Part shown: positions 1 to 6,623 of the stretch, one piece after another | Numbering within the stretch: the stretch's first letter is position 1 | How the letters are laid out: every line of letters starts with the position of its first letter | DNA from: Candidatus Spyradosoma merdigallinarum | Lineage (GTDB): Bacteria > Verrucomicrobiota > Verrucomicrobiia > Opitutales > UBA953 | Assembly (NCBI GenBank): GCA_018713755.1 | Contig: DVOG01000007.1 | Coordinates: forward strand, 1 to 9,089 | Reading direction: 5' to 3' | Length of the DNA: 9,089 nucleotides | Position numbers and translations under genes: made by a program | Notes under the pieces: generated by a model | Databases searched by the model: none | The model's input: the letters and a program-made list of their open reading frames with translations, nothing else | What the model was told of the DNA's origin: nothing

Positions 1-1136
1 CCGCCGCTTTTTTCGCCGCCGCGCCTCTCGCTGCGGCGGGAACGCCGCCGGCGGACGCGGTCGCGACGGAAAAATTCTCGACGGCGCGCACGGAATATTT
101 CGTCGTTTCCGCGGAAACGCCGGAAGCGGCGAACCGCGTCGCCGCGCTCGCCCGCGAGACGGAAAACTATTTTTTGCGGACGCCGAAGCTTTGGAAAAAG
201 CTGCTCCCGCCGACGGGAACGCGCGTCGAAATCGAGCTGTTCAGCCGCGACGGGGTTTTCAGCGCCGGGCGGAACGCGAACGGGCGCGTCGTCGTCTACG
301 TCAGCGAAAATCCCGATCCCGACGGGAACGCCGAGCGCGCGCTGCGGCGCTGCCTCGCGGGAGCGCTGATGCGGCAGATGCTCGTTTCGAGCGGCGCGCG
401 GGACTGCGCCGTTCCCGCGTGGATGGAAGCCGCCGTCGCCGAGGAAAGCCGCGTCGGGAACGTTCCGGGCCGGCGGATTTTTCTGCGCAAGCGATCAGAA
501 AAAACGCCGCCCGTCCGGCTGCTGACGCTGCTCGACGCCCCCGCGGAAAAATTCGAAGCGGACGAAGCGTTTCGGCTCGGCGCGGTGTGGCTGCTGCGCT
601 CCGTTCCCGGAGTATCCGTTTTTTTCGATACGAAAAAAACGGCGGAGCAGAAAGTCGCGGCGGCGTTCCCGCGGCTCGCCGTGAAAGGCAAGCTCGACGC
701 CGACGCCGCAGAACTGTTTTGGGCGGCGCGTTATTTTTCGGCCGTCGCCGGCGCTCCCGCCGGCGTCGATTTGCCCGCCGAATCGCGGAAATTCTTCGAC
801 GAGGCGCTGCTTTTTCCCGCGGAGAGAAACGGCGAAGACGTCCGTTTGCTCGCCGGCGATCTCGTCGCGTTCCGCACGGACGCGAAGATGCGGGAACTCG
901 TCGCGGAGCGTTTCGCCGCGTTCGTCGCGCGTTTCCGCAGCGTCAATCCGGTCTGGCACAACGCGTTCGCGGAATACGGCGTTTTTCTGGAAATGTTCGG
1001 CAATCCCGACGTTCCCGACGAAACGCTCGCGGCGCAGTGGGAAAAGGCCGTTTTCGCGCGCGCGCAGGCGCTCGCGCTGGAGACCGACGTTCGCGCCGCG
1101 CTCGGCGAAGCGGAAGCGCGGGAACGCGGAGAATGA
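1..1136 (+). CDS. Exported protein, degenerate peptidase MA-like (5' end off window)
   Basis: The reading frame is open from the left edge (first full codon at position 3) to the TGA at 1134-1136, giving 377 visible codons. The first visible residues, AAFFAAAPLAAAGTPPADA, look like the end of a signal-peptide hydrophobic core with an Ala-rich cleavage site. The true start is therefore probably only a few codons outside the window, and the TTG at 174 is not the start. After it comes a stretch of the type TEYFVVSAETPEAANRVAAL, then a mixed alpha/beta region. Around visible residues 116-148 the order ALRRCLAGALMRQML ... VPAWMEAAVAEE recalls the HExxH ... P.W..EG.A layout of peptidase MA-like gluzincins, but both histidines and the catalytic Glu of HExxH are absent. 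If related, it is a non-catalytic pseudopeptidase acting outside the cytoplasm. Function is unknown and the family assignment is an inference from pattern only. No other gene shares its strand nearby; nrdG converges on it. Confidence 0.7.
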   Translation, partial: AAFFAAAPLAAAGTPPADAVATEKFSTARTEYFVVSAETPEAANRVAALARETENYFLRTPKLWKKLLPPTGTRVEIELFSRDGVFSAGRNANGRVVVYVSENPDPDGNAERALRRCLAGALMRQMLVSSGARDCAVPAWMEAAVAEESRVGNVPGRRIFLRKRSEKTPPVRLLTLLDAPAEKFEADEAFRLGAVWLLRSVPGVSVFFDTKKTAEQKVAAAFPRLAVKGKLDADAAELFWAARYFSAVAGAPAGVDLPAESRKFFDEALLFPAERNGEDVRLLAGDLVAFRTDAKMRELVAERFAAFVARFRSVNPVWHNAFAEYGVFLEMFGNPDVPDETLAAQWEKAVFARAQALALETDVRAALGEAEARERGE

Positions 1137-1137
1137 G

Positions 1138-1156
1138 CGCGCCGCGGCGCGTTTTT
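1138..1156 (+). terminator. Candidate intrinsic terminator after the exported-protein gene
   Basis: A 14-bp perfect palindrome, CGCGCCGCGGCGCG (1138-1151), starts just after the stop codon and is followed directly by five T residues (1152-1156). The stem is GC-only. The perfect palindrome leaves only a tight loop, so the real hairpin would have a shorter stem. Confidence 0.5.
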
Positions 1157-1160
1157 CACA

Positions 1161-1191
1161 GGCGCGGCGTTCCCGCGCGCGCCGACTTTTT
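1161..1191 (+). terminator. Second candidate terminator, + strand
   Basis: GGCGCG (1161-1166) pairs with CGCGCC (1178-1183) around an 11-nt loop, followed by GAC and a run of five T (1187-1191) that touches the nrdG stop codon. The loop contains one copy of GTTCCCGC (1169-1176). On the minus strand the same hairpin lacks a T-tract, so it is a weaker candidate for ending nrdDG transcription. Confidence 0.4.
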
Positions 1192-1721
1192 CATTTCGCG
1201 GCGGGAAGCGCCTCGTAAGCGGAATGCCAAGCGACGGCCTTTCCCGCGCGGAGCGAGGCGGGAACGTCGATCAGACGCTGATTCGACGAGCCGCGGAATT
1301 TGAGCGTCTTCACGTCGCGCAGCGCGATGCGGAACGGGCCGTCCACGAGCACGTCGATCCACGGGAGCAGGCGGCGCATTTTTTCGTCGGCAAGAATTTC
1401 CTCGAAGAGAAATCCCGTATAGCACCAGATGTTTTTCCCCGGCGTTTCCGTTTTGAACAGGCGCGCGAGCTCGGTGAAGCCTTCGGCCTGATAAAGCGGA
1501 TCGCCGCCGGTGAACGTGACGTCGGCGTCGGGAGATTCCGCGACGACGGCGTCGAAGATTTCGCGCGGGGACATCAGCGTTCCCGCGGCGAAATCCCAGG
1601 TCTGCGGGTTGTGGCATTCGCTGCAACGGTGCGCGCATCCGGAGCAGTAAATGCTGGCGCGCAGACCGGGGCCGTCCACGATCGTGTCGGGAACGATGCG
1701 AAGAATGCGGAGCTTCGTCAT
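1191..1721 (-). CDS. nrdG: Anaerobic ribonucleotide reductase activating protein
   Basis: The 176-aa radical-SAM activase uses a [4Fe-4S] cluster and S-adenosylmethionine to place the glycyl radical on NrdD. The N-terminal part shows IVDGPGLRASIYCSGC and then the radical-SAM motif Cx3Cx2C at C29, C33 and C36. The SAM-binding TFTGGDPL lies at about residues 69-76, and the family-typical VDGPF and FRGSSNQR follow in the C-terminal half. Length fits the family (about 150-180 aa). The ATG at 1719-1721 has a GAGGAG Shine-Dalgarno (1732-1737) about 10 nt upstream. It lies 60 bp after nrdD on the same strand, so both are probably co-transcribed; the hairpin in that gap may set their ratio. The stop TGA is the complement of 1191-1193. 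Identification is secure from the motif set plus the nrdD neighbour. Confidence 0.95.
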   Translation of the reverse strand: MTKLRILRIVPDTIVDGPGLRASIYCSGCAHRCSECHNPQTWDFAAGTLMSPREIFDAVVAESPDADVTFTGGDPLYQAEGFTELARLFKTETPGKNIWCYTGFLFEEILADEKMRRLLPWIDVLVDGPFRIALRDVKTLKFRGSSNQRLIDVPASLRAGKAVAWHSAYEALPAAK

Positions 1722-1750
1722 CTTTTTTCTCTCCTCAATCAGACAGCGTC

Positions 1751-1774
1751 CGCGGGAACGGGAGCGTTCCCGCG
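1751..1774. repeat. Perfect 10-bp inverted repeat in the nrdD-nrdG gap
   Basis: CGCGGGAACG (1751-1760) and CGTTCCCGCG (1765-1774) form a perfect stem with a 4-nt GGAG loop. It begins 7 bp after the nrdD stop codon. There is no T-tract on the minus strand after it, so it is more likely an mRNA-processing, stabilising or attenuating hairpin than a full terminator. Each arm is one copy of the octamer GCGGGAAC that is scattered over the window. Confidence 0.8.
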
Positions 1775-1781
1775 GGGCAGC

Positions 1782-3989
1782 TCAGTCGTGGCAGACGCGG
1801 TCGCGGAGTTCAGCGAGCTTCGCCGCGTTCCAGCGGGACGTCGTTCCGACGAGATAGCCGGTGATGCGCTGGATGGTATCGATGTTTTTGCTCCCGCAGA
1901 CTCTGCACTGCGTGTAGTTTTCCTCGACGTTTTCGTCGCCGCAGTCCATGCAGCGGTTGCGCGTGTGGTTCACGGAAGCGTAGCCCATGTTGTATTTGTC
2001 CATCAGATCGACGATGGAGGCGATGGATTCAGGATTCTTCGTGGCGTCGCCGTCGATTTCGACGTAGAAGATGTGGCCGCCGCGCGCAAGCTCATGATAA
2101 GGCGCTTCGATTTTCGCCTTATGCGTCGCCGAGCACTTGTAGTACACGGGAACGTGGCTGGAATTGGTGTAGTACTCACGGTCGGTGACGCCGGGGATTT
2201 TTCCGAAGGTCTTCTGGTCCATGCGCGTAAAGCGGCCGGACAAGCCTTCCGCCGGCGTCGCGAGCAGGGAATAGTTGTGCTTGTAGAAATCGCTGTAGCT
2301 GTTGACGCGATCCCGCATGTGCGTCGCGATGCGCAGCCCGAGCTCCTGCGCGTCCGGGTCTTCGCCGTGATGCTTTCCGACGAGCGCGACGAGGCATTCC
2401 GCCAGCCCGATGAAGCCGATGCCGAGCGTGCCCTGATTGATCACGGACTCGATCGTGTCGTCCGGATGGAGCGCGTTCGAGCCGACCCAAAGCGCGGACA
2501 TCAGCAGCGGGAACTGCTTCGCGAGCGCCGTTTTCTGGAATTCGAAACGTTCGTGCAGCTGCTTCGCCGTGACGTCGAGCACCGTGTTGAGTTTTTCGAA
2601 GAAACGCGTGACGCGCGCTTCCCGGTCGGCGATGTCGCGGCATTCCAGCGCGAGGCGCACGAGATTGACCGTCGTGAACGAAAGGTTCCCGCGGCCGATG
2701 GAGGTCTTTTCCCCGAAGCGGTTTTCGAAAACGCGCGTGCGGCAACCCATCGTCGCGGTTTCGTAAAGATAGCGCTGAGGGTCATCCGCCCGCCATTTTT
2801 CGTGCTGGTTGAACGTCGCGTCGAGATTGATGAAGTTCGGGAAGAAGCGGTGCGCGGAAACCTTGCAGGCGAGCATGTAAAGGTCGTAGTTGCGGTCGGT
2901 GGGCAGATAGCTCACGCCGCGCTTTTTCTTCCAAATCTGAATCGGGAAAATCGCCGTCGCGCCGTTCCCGACGCCGCGGTCGGTCGTCAGCAGGATTTCG
3001 CGGATGATGCAGCGCCCTTCCGCCGAAGTGTCCGTGCCGTAATTGATCGAGCTGAAAACGACCTGGTTCCCGCCGCGGGAATGAATGGTGTTCATGTTGT
3101 GGACGAACGCTTCCATCGCCTGATGCACGCGCTCCACGGTGCAGTTCACGGCGTGCTGGAGCTGGCGTTCGTCGCCGGAAAGCCCCGTGAGCGGGCGCGT
3201 GAGATAATCCGTAATCTCCGCGTTGTAGAGCCGCGAAAGATCTTCGCCGGAAAGCGCTTCCAGCTTCTTCACTTCTTCGATGAAACTGCGGCGAACGAAC
3301 GGCGCGAGATAAAAATCGAACGCGGGAATCGCCTGCCCGCCGTGCATTTCGTTCTGCGCCGTTTCCATCGAAATGCAGGCGAGAATGCTCGCCGTCTCAA
3401 TGCGCTTCGCCGGACGAGACTCGCCGTGCCCCGCGAAAAATCCGCCGTTCAGAATCTTGTCGAGCGGATGCTGCACGCAAGTCAGCGACTTCGTCGGATA
3501 ATAATCCTTGTCGTGAATGTGAATGTAGCCCTTGCGGACGGCCTCCTTGACCTCCGGCGAAAGCAGATAGTCGTCGACGAACGGCTTCGTCGTCTCGCTC
3601 GCGAATTTCATCATCATGCCCGCCGGCGTGTCCGCGTTCATGTTCGCGTTTTCCCGCGTGACGTCGTTCGCCTTCGCCTCGATGATTTCGAGGAAAATGT
3701 CCCGCGTCTTCGCCTTGCGCGCAACGTTGCGTTGTTCCCGGTACGCGATGTATTTGCGCGCGACGTCCTTGCGCTCGGACTTCATCAGCTCGTTTTCGAC
3801 GAGGTCCTGAATCTCCTCGACCGACATCGATTCGTCCCCGTGATACGCGATGCGCTGCGCAATCTGCGTCGCCAGGGCAATGTCCTCGCCCAACTCCGTC
3901 TGAAACATCGCCTTCTGGATGGCGGCGACGATTTTGTCCGTGTGGAAACCGACCTTGCGGCCGTCGCGTTTGATGACTGTGAGAATCAT
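1782..3989 (-). CDS. nrdD: Anaerobic ribonucleoside-triphosphate reductase, class III
   Basis: The 735-aa cytoplasmic glycyl-radical enzyme reduces ribonucleoside triphosphates to deoxy forms under anoxia. An ATP-cone opens the protein (ILTVIKRDGRKVGFHTDKI, about residues 2-20, domain to about 95). Candidate active-site cysteines are C171 (SLTCVQHP) and C416 (ATMGCR). A C-terminal zinc site has C680/C683 and C695/C698. The radical-bearing glycine is G711 in RITGYLVG, and the chain ends 24 residues later, which is normal for the family. The ATG at 3987-3989 was chosen because homologues start just before the KRDG motif. It has no good Shine-Dalgarno. An in-frame GTG at 4110-4112 with a strong ribosome site is an alternative that would add 41 residues (see the separate entry). 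nrdG lies 60 bp downstream and activates it. A divergently placed arsR-family gene shares the upstream region, but a regulatory link is only conjecture. I found no NrdR-box-like pair of palindromes upstream. Confidence 0.96.
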   Translation of the reverse strand: MILTVIKRDGRKVGFHTDKIVAAIQKAMFQTELGEDIALATQIAQRIAYHGDESMSVEEIQDLVENELMKSERKDVARKYIAYREQRNVARKAKTRDIFLEIIEAKANDVTRENANMNADTPAGMMMKFASETTKPFVDDYLLSPEVKEAVRKGYIHIHDKDYYPTKSLTCVQHPLDKILNGGFFAGHGESRPAKRIETASILACISMETAQNEMHGGQAIPAFDFYLAPFVRRSFIEEVKKLEALSGEDLSRLYNAEITDYLTRPLTGLSGDERQLQHAVNCTVERVHQAMEAFVHNMNTIHSRGGNQVVFSSINYGTDTSAEGRCIIREILLTTDRGVGNGATAIFPIQIWKKKRGVSYLPTDRNYDLYMLACKVSAHRFFPNFINLDATFNQHEKWRADDPQRYLYETATMGCRTRVFENRFGEKTSIGRGNLSFTTVNLVRLALECRDIADREARVTRFFEKLNTVLDVTAKQLHERFEFQKTALAKQFPLLMSALWVGSNALHPDDTIESVINQGTLGIGFIGLAECLVALVGKHHGEDPDAQELGLRIATHMRDRVNSYSDFYKHNYSLLATPAEGLSGRFTRMDQKTFGKIPGVTDREYYTNSSHVPVYYKCSATHKAKIEAPYHELARGGHIFYVEIDGDATKNPESIASIVDLMDKYNMGYASVNHTRNRCMDCGDENVEENYTQCRVCGSKNIDTIQRITGYLVGTTSRWNAAKLAELRDRVCHD

Positions 3990-4109
3990 GATTGAATGTC
4001 TTTTTTGAAGGGTGAAAAATGCCGTCTCCGGCGTTCCCGCACCGGGAAAAGGCGCGAAACGGATAGGAGAAACTGTTCGCTTCGTTCCCGCGCGCAACAA
4101 AAAGTTGTT

Positions 4110-4124
4110 CACAAAAAAACCTCC
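4110..4124 (-). promoter_or_regulatory. Strong ribosome site plus GTG: alternative nrdD start
   Basis: Read on the minus strand, GGAGG (4124-4120), seven T and then GTG (4112-4110) lie in frame with nrdD. Starting here would give 776 aa with a basic, Pro/Thr-containing 41-residue extension. The same layout (purine core, T7, start) precedes nuoC. Against it: homologues begin near the KRDG motif, and the added codons include types uncommon in neighbouring genes, such as CGA, ACA, TCT and CCT. It could also be a leader translation signal. Confidence 0.35.
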
Positions 4125-4164
4125 GTTTATCCATCGGACGCCGCGGCGGGAACGGCGAATTTTC

Positions 4165-4193
4165 TTGACGCGCCGCGCCGCGGAAAGGATACT
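4165..4193 (+). promoter_or_regulatory. Sigma70-type promoter of arsR-family gene
   Basis: TTGACG (4165-4170) matches five of six bases of the -35 consensus. After exactly 17 bp comes GATACT (4188-4193), matching four of six bases of the -10 element. The expected transcription start is near 4200, about 43 bp before the arsR ATG. The spacer is GC-rich while the downstream leader is AT-rich. Confidence 0.6.
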
Positions 4194-4194
4194 C

Positions 4195-4214
4195 ATATTC
4201 AATAATTCAAATAT
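4195..4214 (+). promoter_or_regulatory. Candidate operator: AT-rich imperfect palindrome
   Basis: ATATT (4195-4199) and AATAT (4210-4214) are inverted arms around ten bases that hold two direct ATTCAA steps. The element covers the expected transcription start of the arsR-family gene. ArsR/SmtB repressors commonly autoregulate through AT-rich ATTCA/TGAAT-type palindromes, so this is a plausible binding site. A second weaker pair, GAAT and ATTC around GCATA, lies at 4221-4233. Confidence 0.35.
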
Positions 4215-4242
4215 CTCAATGAATGCATAATTCTGCACGCTT

Positions 4243-4581
4243 ATGAAATCGAAGAAAGCTGACAACGCATTCGTTTATGAAAACTTGCTGGAAGAAGCGG
4301 CGGAACAGCTCAAGGCGCTCGGACATCCGCTTCGGTTGCGCATACTTGATTTTCTGCGGGAAAACGGCGAATCCAGCGTCGGAGAAATCGTCCGCCGCAC
4401 GAAAGCGCCGCAGGCGACGGTCTCGCTGCATTTGGGCAGAATGCGGCGCTGCGGCATCGTCATTTCCCGCCGCGAAGCGCGCGAGGTCTATTATTGGATT
4501 GCGACGGAAATCGCGCAGGTCGTCGCCGACGCGCTCCACCGCAAGCATGACCGCGCTCTGGGGCTGGATCCGCTGAGCTGA
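4243..4581 (+). CDS. ArsR/SmtB-family transcriptional regulator
   Basis: The protein is 112 aa, the normal size for a one-domain ArsR-type winged-helix repressor. The N-terminal helix LLEEAAEQLKALGHPLRLRILDFL (about residues 15-38) is the family hallmark. The recognition helix is in KAPQATVSLHLGRMRRCGIV, followed by the beta-hairpin wing ISRREAREVYYWI. The metal-sensing ELCVC-type motif of arsenic sensors is absent; the only cysteine is in the RRCG turn. The alpha5 region has two histidines (ALHRKHDRAL), but not in the spacing of the SmtB zinc site. The inducer therefore cannot be named. The ATG at 4243 is preceded by no recognisable Shine-Dalgarno. It has its own promoter, a likely operator, and a terminator downstream, so it is probably monocistronic and divergent from nrdD. 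Confidence 0.9.
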   Translation: MKSKKADNAFVYENLLEEAAEQLKALGHPLRLRILDFLRENGESSVGEIVRRTKAPQATVSLHLGRMRRCGIVISRREAREVYYWIATEIAQVVADALHRKHDRALGLDPLS

Positions 4582-4607
4582 CGCGCGTTCCCGCGCAAAG
4601 GGAAAAG

Positions 4608-4651
4608 AAAAGCGCGTTCCCGCCGAAACGATGCGGGAGCGCGCTTTTTTT
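4608..4651. terminator. Bidirectional intrinsic terminator between arsR-type gene and nuoD
   Basis: A 16-bp stem pairs 4608-4623 with the region from 4633 into the T-run, with one G-U-type mismatch and a 9-nt loop (CGAAACGAT). Seven T (4645-4651) follow on the plus strand, and an interrupted T-tract (TTTTCTTTT) follows on the minus strand. It therefore fits termination of both convergent units. Its left arm contains one octamer copy (GTTCCCGC, 4616-4623). Confidence 0.85.
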
Positions 4652-4670
4652 CCGCCGGCGAAAGACGCGA

Positions 4671-5900
4671 TCAGCGGTCGCATTCGCCCTGGACGAAGTC
4701 GAGCGAACCGAGAATGGCGGGAATGTCCGTGACGAAATTGCCGGGAACGAGCTTCGGCAGAATCGACAGCGAGACGAAGGACGGGCCGCGCACGTGCAGG
4801 CGGTACGGATGCCCTTCGCCCTTGGAGTGGATGAAGAATCCGAGCGCGCCTTTCGGATTTTCCGCCTCGAAATACGCTTCGCCCGCGGGAATCTGCGGCC
4901 CATGCGTCGTAATCATGAAATTCTGAATCAAGTCTTCCATGCCGGTGAGCACGCGGTTTTTCGGCGGCAGGCAGATGTTTTTCGCGTCTTCGGCGAAAAT
5001 CGGGCCGTCGGGCAACGAGCGGCAGACCTGCCGCACGATGCGCACGGACTGGCGGATTTCTTCCGTTTTGAGCAGGTAGCGGTCGTAACAATCGCCGACC
5101 GAACCCACGGGAACGTCGAAATCATACTGTTCGTAGCCGCTGTAAGGACGGTCTTTGCGAAGATCCGCGGGAACGCCGGCGCAGCGCAGATTGACGCCGG
5201 TCAGGCCGTACTGCAACGCGTCCTCTTTCGTGATGACGGCGATGCCCTGCGTGCGGTCGAGAAAGATTTTGTTGCGGGAGAGCAGCCCTTCCATCTCATC
5301 GACGCCTTTGAGCACGCAGTCGCAGGCTTTTTCGACTTTTTCGAGCCAGCCTTCGGGAACGTCGCGCGTGACGCCGCCGATGCGCGTGTAGCTGTTCGTG
5401 AGGCGTTGCCCCGTGAGCTCTTCGAAAAGGGAATAAATGCGTTCCCGCTCCGTGTAGGTCGTGAGGAAGACGGTGAGCGCGCCCGTATCCATCGCGTAGA
5501 CGCCCAAGCCGAGCAGGTGGGAAGAGATGCGGGAAAGCTCGCAGGTGAGCACGCGCAGCGCGGCGCAACGCGCGGGAACTTCCAGCCCGGCGAGCTTTTC
5601 GACCGTCAGCGCGTAAGCGACGTTGTTGCAGATCGGCGCGAGATAGTCGAGGCGATCCGTGAACGGCACGAACTGATTGTAGGTCATGTTCTCCGCGAGC
5701 TTGTCGTCGCCGCGGTGAAGGTAGCCGACGACCGGCGTGCACTTCGTCACGATTTCGCCGTCCACTTCAAGCTGAAGGCGCAGCACGCCGTGCGTCGCCG
5801 GGTGGGACGGCCCCATCGTCAAATGCATTTTTTCGCACTGGACGAGTTCGTCTTCGCGCGCGGCGGCTTCGGAATAATTGAAATCGAGCGTTTCGGGCAT
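4671..5900 (-). CDS. nuoD: NADH-quinone oxidoreductase subunit D (49 kDa type)
   Basis: The 409-aa peripheral-arm subunit of complex I lines the quinone-binding pocket next to cluster N2. It is related to hydrogenase large subunits. GPSHPATHGVL contains H33 and H37, Y86 lies in FTDRLDYLAP and D138 in GVYAMDTGAL. H37, Y86 and D138 correspond by position to the quinone-site His38, Tyr87 and Asp139 of the Thermus Nqo4 protein. The chain ends with the typical GSLDFVQGECDR. It is a stand-alone D subunit, not the CD fusion seen in enterobacteria. The ATG at 5898-5900 has only a weak upstream GGAAA. nuoC ends 52 bp upstream and a strong terminator follows the gene, so nuoD closes the transcription unit; no nuoE-N genes follow. 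Confidence 0.97.
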   Translation of the reverse strand: MPETLDFNYSEAAAREDELVQCEKMHLTMGPSHPATHGVLRLQLEVDGEIVTKCTPVVGYLHRGDDKLAENMTYNQFVPFTDRLDYLAPICNNVAYALTVEKLAGLEVPARCAALRVLTCELSRISSHLLGLGVYAMDTGALTVFLTTYTERERIYSLFEELTGQRLTNSYTRIGGVTRDVPEGWLEKVEKACDCVLKGVDEMEGLLSRNKIFLDRTQGIAVITKEDALQYGLTGVNLRCAGVPADLRKDRPYSGYEQYDFDVPVGSVGDCYDRYLLKTEEIRQSVRIVRQVCRSLPDGPIFAEDAKNICLPPKNRVLTGMEDLIQNFMITTHGPQIPAGEAYFEAENPKGALGFFIHSKGEGHPYRLHVRGPSFVSLSILPKLVPGNFVTDIPAILGSLDFVQGECDR

Positions 5901-5938
5901 AGCAGAAATTTCCGTTTTTCTTTGTTTCTCGTATCGGC

Positions 5939-5952
5939 GTTCCCGCGGGAAC
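5939..5952. repeat. 14-bp perfect palindrome directly after the nuoC stop
   Basis: GTTCCCGCGGGAAC is two overlapping inverted copies of the octamer GCGGGAAC sharing their GC centre. It abuts the nuoC stop codon (5953-5955) within the 52-bp nuoC-nuoD gap. It could be a dimeric protein-binding site or a short cruciform; there is no terminator T-tract. Confidence 0.75.
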
Positions 5953-6582
5953 TCACGCGGCGGGCTTGCGGTGCCCTTCGCTCCATTCCTGGTCGAGCGC
6001 GCGCGGTTCGGTTTCCCGCATCGTCTTTCCGGCCGCGGAAACGAACGGACCGCCGTTCATCGGGGCCGGCAGCACGCGGACGCCCGTCTGCGCGACGGTG
6101 TCGGGATCCGGATGCGGCACTTCGACGCCGGCGAGCGGGAAATCCTTGCGCAACGGGTGATACGGATATTCGTCCCACATCAGGATGCGCCGCATGTCGG
6201 GATGCCCCGTGAAATCGATGCCGACGAGGTCGAACGCCTCGCGCTCGTGCCAGTTGCAGCCGGCCCAAACCGCGCAGAGCGACGGCACCGCGGGCTTCGC
6301 GTTGTCCGGCGCGTAAACGTTCATGCGCACGTAGAGATGGCGCTCATAGCTGTAGACATGCCAAATCGCGGAGAAGCGCGGCGAGGCGTCCACGCCCCAG
6401 TCGCAGCCTTCGCAGTCGCTGATCGCGGCAAAACCTTCCTTGTCGCGCAGCGCGAACGCGAACTCAAGCGCCTTGTCCGCGGGAACGTCGAACGAAGCGT
6501 GGTCGGCGGAACCCGGACGCACGGAGACGTAGGGATATTTTTCCAGCAGTTCGCTTTGCAGTGCCAAATCTTTTTCGGTCAT
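5953..6582 (-). CDS. nuoC: NADH-quinone oxidoreductase subunit C (30 kDa type)
   Basis: The 209-aa peripheral-arm subunit of complex I packs against NuoD and NuoB. It carries the family signature HEREAFDLVGIDFTGHPDMRR, then ILMWDEYPYHPLRKDFPL at about residues 133-151. The C-terminal tail is polar, and the N-terminal domain of about 110 residues is of the usual type. The ATG at 6580-6582 is supported by GAGGA seven T upstream (6590-6594), the best ribosome site of the nuo block. It follows nuoB by 41 bp and precedes nuoD by 52 bp on the same strand, consistent with a nuoBCD operon. Confidence 0.96.
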   Translation of the reverse strand: MTEKDLALQSELLEKYPYVSVRPGSADHASFDVPADKALEFAFALRDKEGFAAISDCEGCDWGVDASPRFSAIWHVYSYERHLYVRMNVYAPDNAKPAVPSLCAVWAGCNWHEREAFDLVGIDFTGHPDMRRILMWDEYPYHPLRKDFPLAGVEVPHPDPDTVAQTGVRVLPAPMNGGPFVSAAGKTMRETEPRALDQEWSEGHRKPAA

Positions 6583-6589
6583 AAAAAAA

Positions 6590-6594
6590 TCCTC
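6590..6594 (-). promoter_or_regulatory. Ribosome binding site of nuoC
   Basis: GAGGA on the minus strand is followed by seven T and the ATG of nuoC. The other nuo genes here have weak or no Shine-Dalgarno, so this site stands out and fixes the nuoC start. Confidence 0.75.
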
Positions 6595-6623
6595 GGATGG
6601 GAAAAATTCGCGCGGGAACGGCC

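Noticed and set aside
174..176. TTG as start of the first gene
   Set aside because: The frame is open upstream to the window edge and encodes signal-peptide-like and conserved-looking residues, so the start lies outside the window.
191..1303. Arg-rich plus-strand frame overlapping the first gene
   Set aside because: It is the +1/+2 frame shadow of a gene with a signal-peptide-like start; arginine runs are typical of a shifted GC-rich frame.
1224..3995. 923-codon open frame on the plus strand opposite nrdD and nrdG
   Set aside because: It lies antisense to two clear enzymes with intact catalytic motifs. Its product is Arg/Val/Asp-rich with no recognisable domain. Long antisense frames are expected where GC-rich codons leave few stops.
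3990..4242. NrdR boxes upstream of nrdD
   Set aside because: I looked for paired 16-bp AT-rich palindromes of the NrdR type and found none; the AACAA-AAAG-TTGTT repeat at 4096-4109 does not match.
4794..6212. 472-codon plus-strand frame opposite nuoD and nuoC
   Set aside because: Antisense to two confidently identified complex I genes; composition is that of a codon shadow and there are no motifs.
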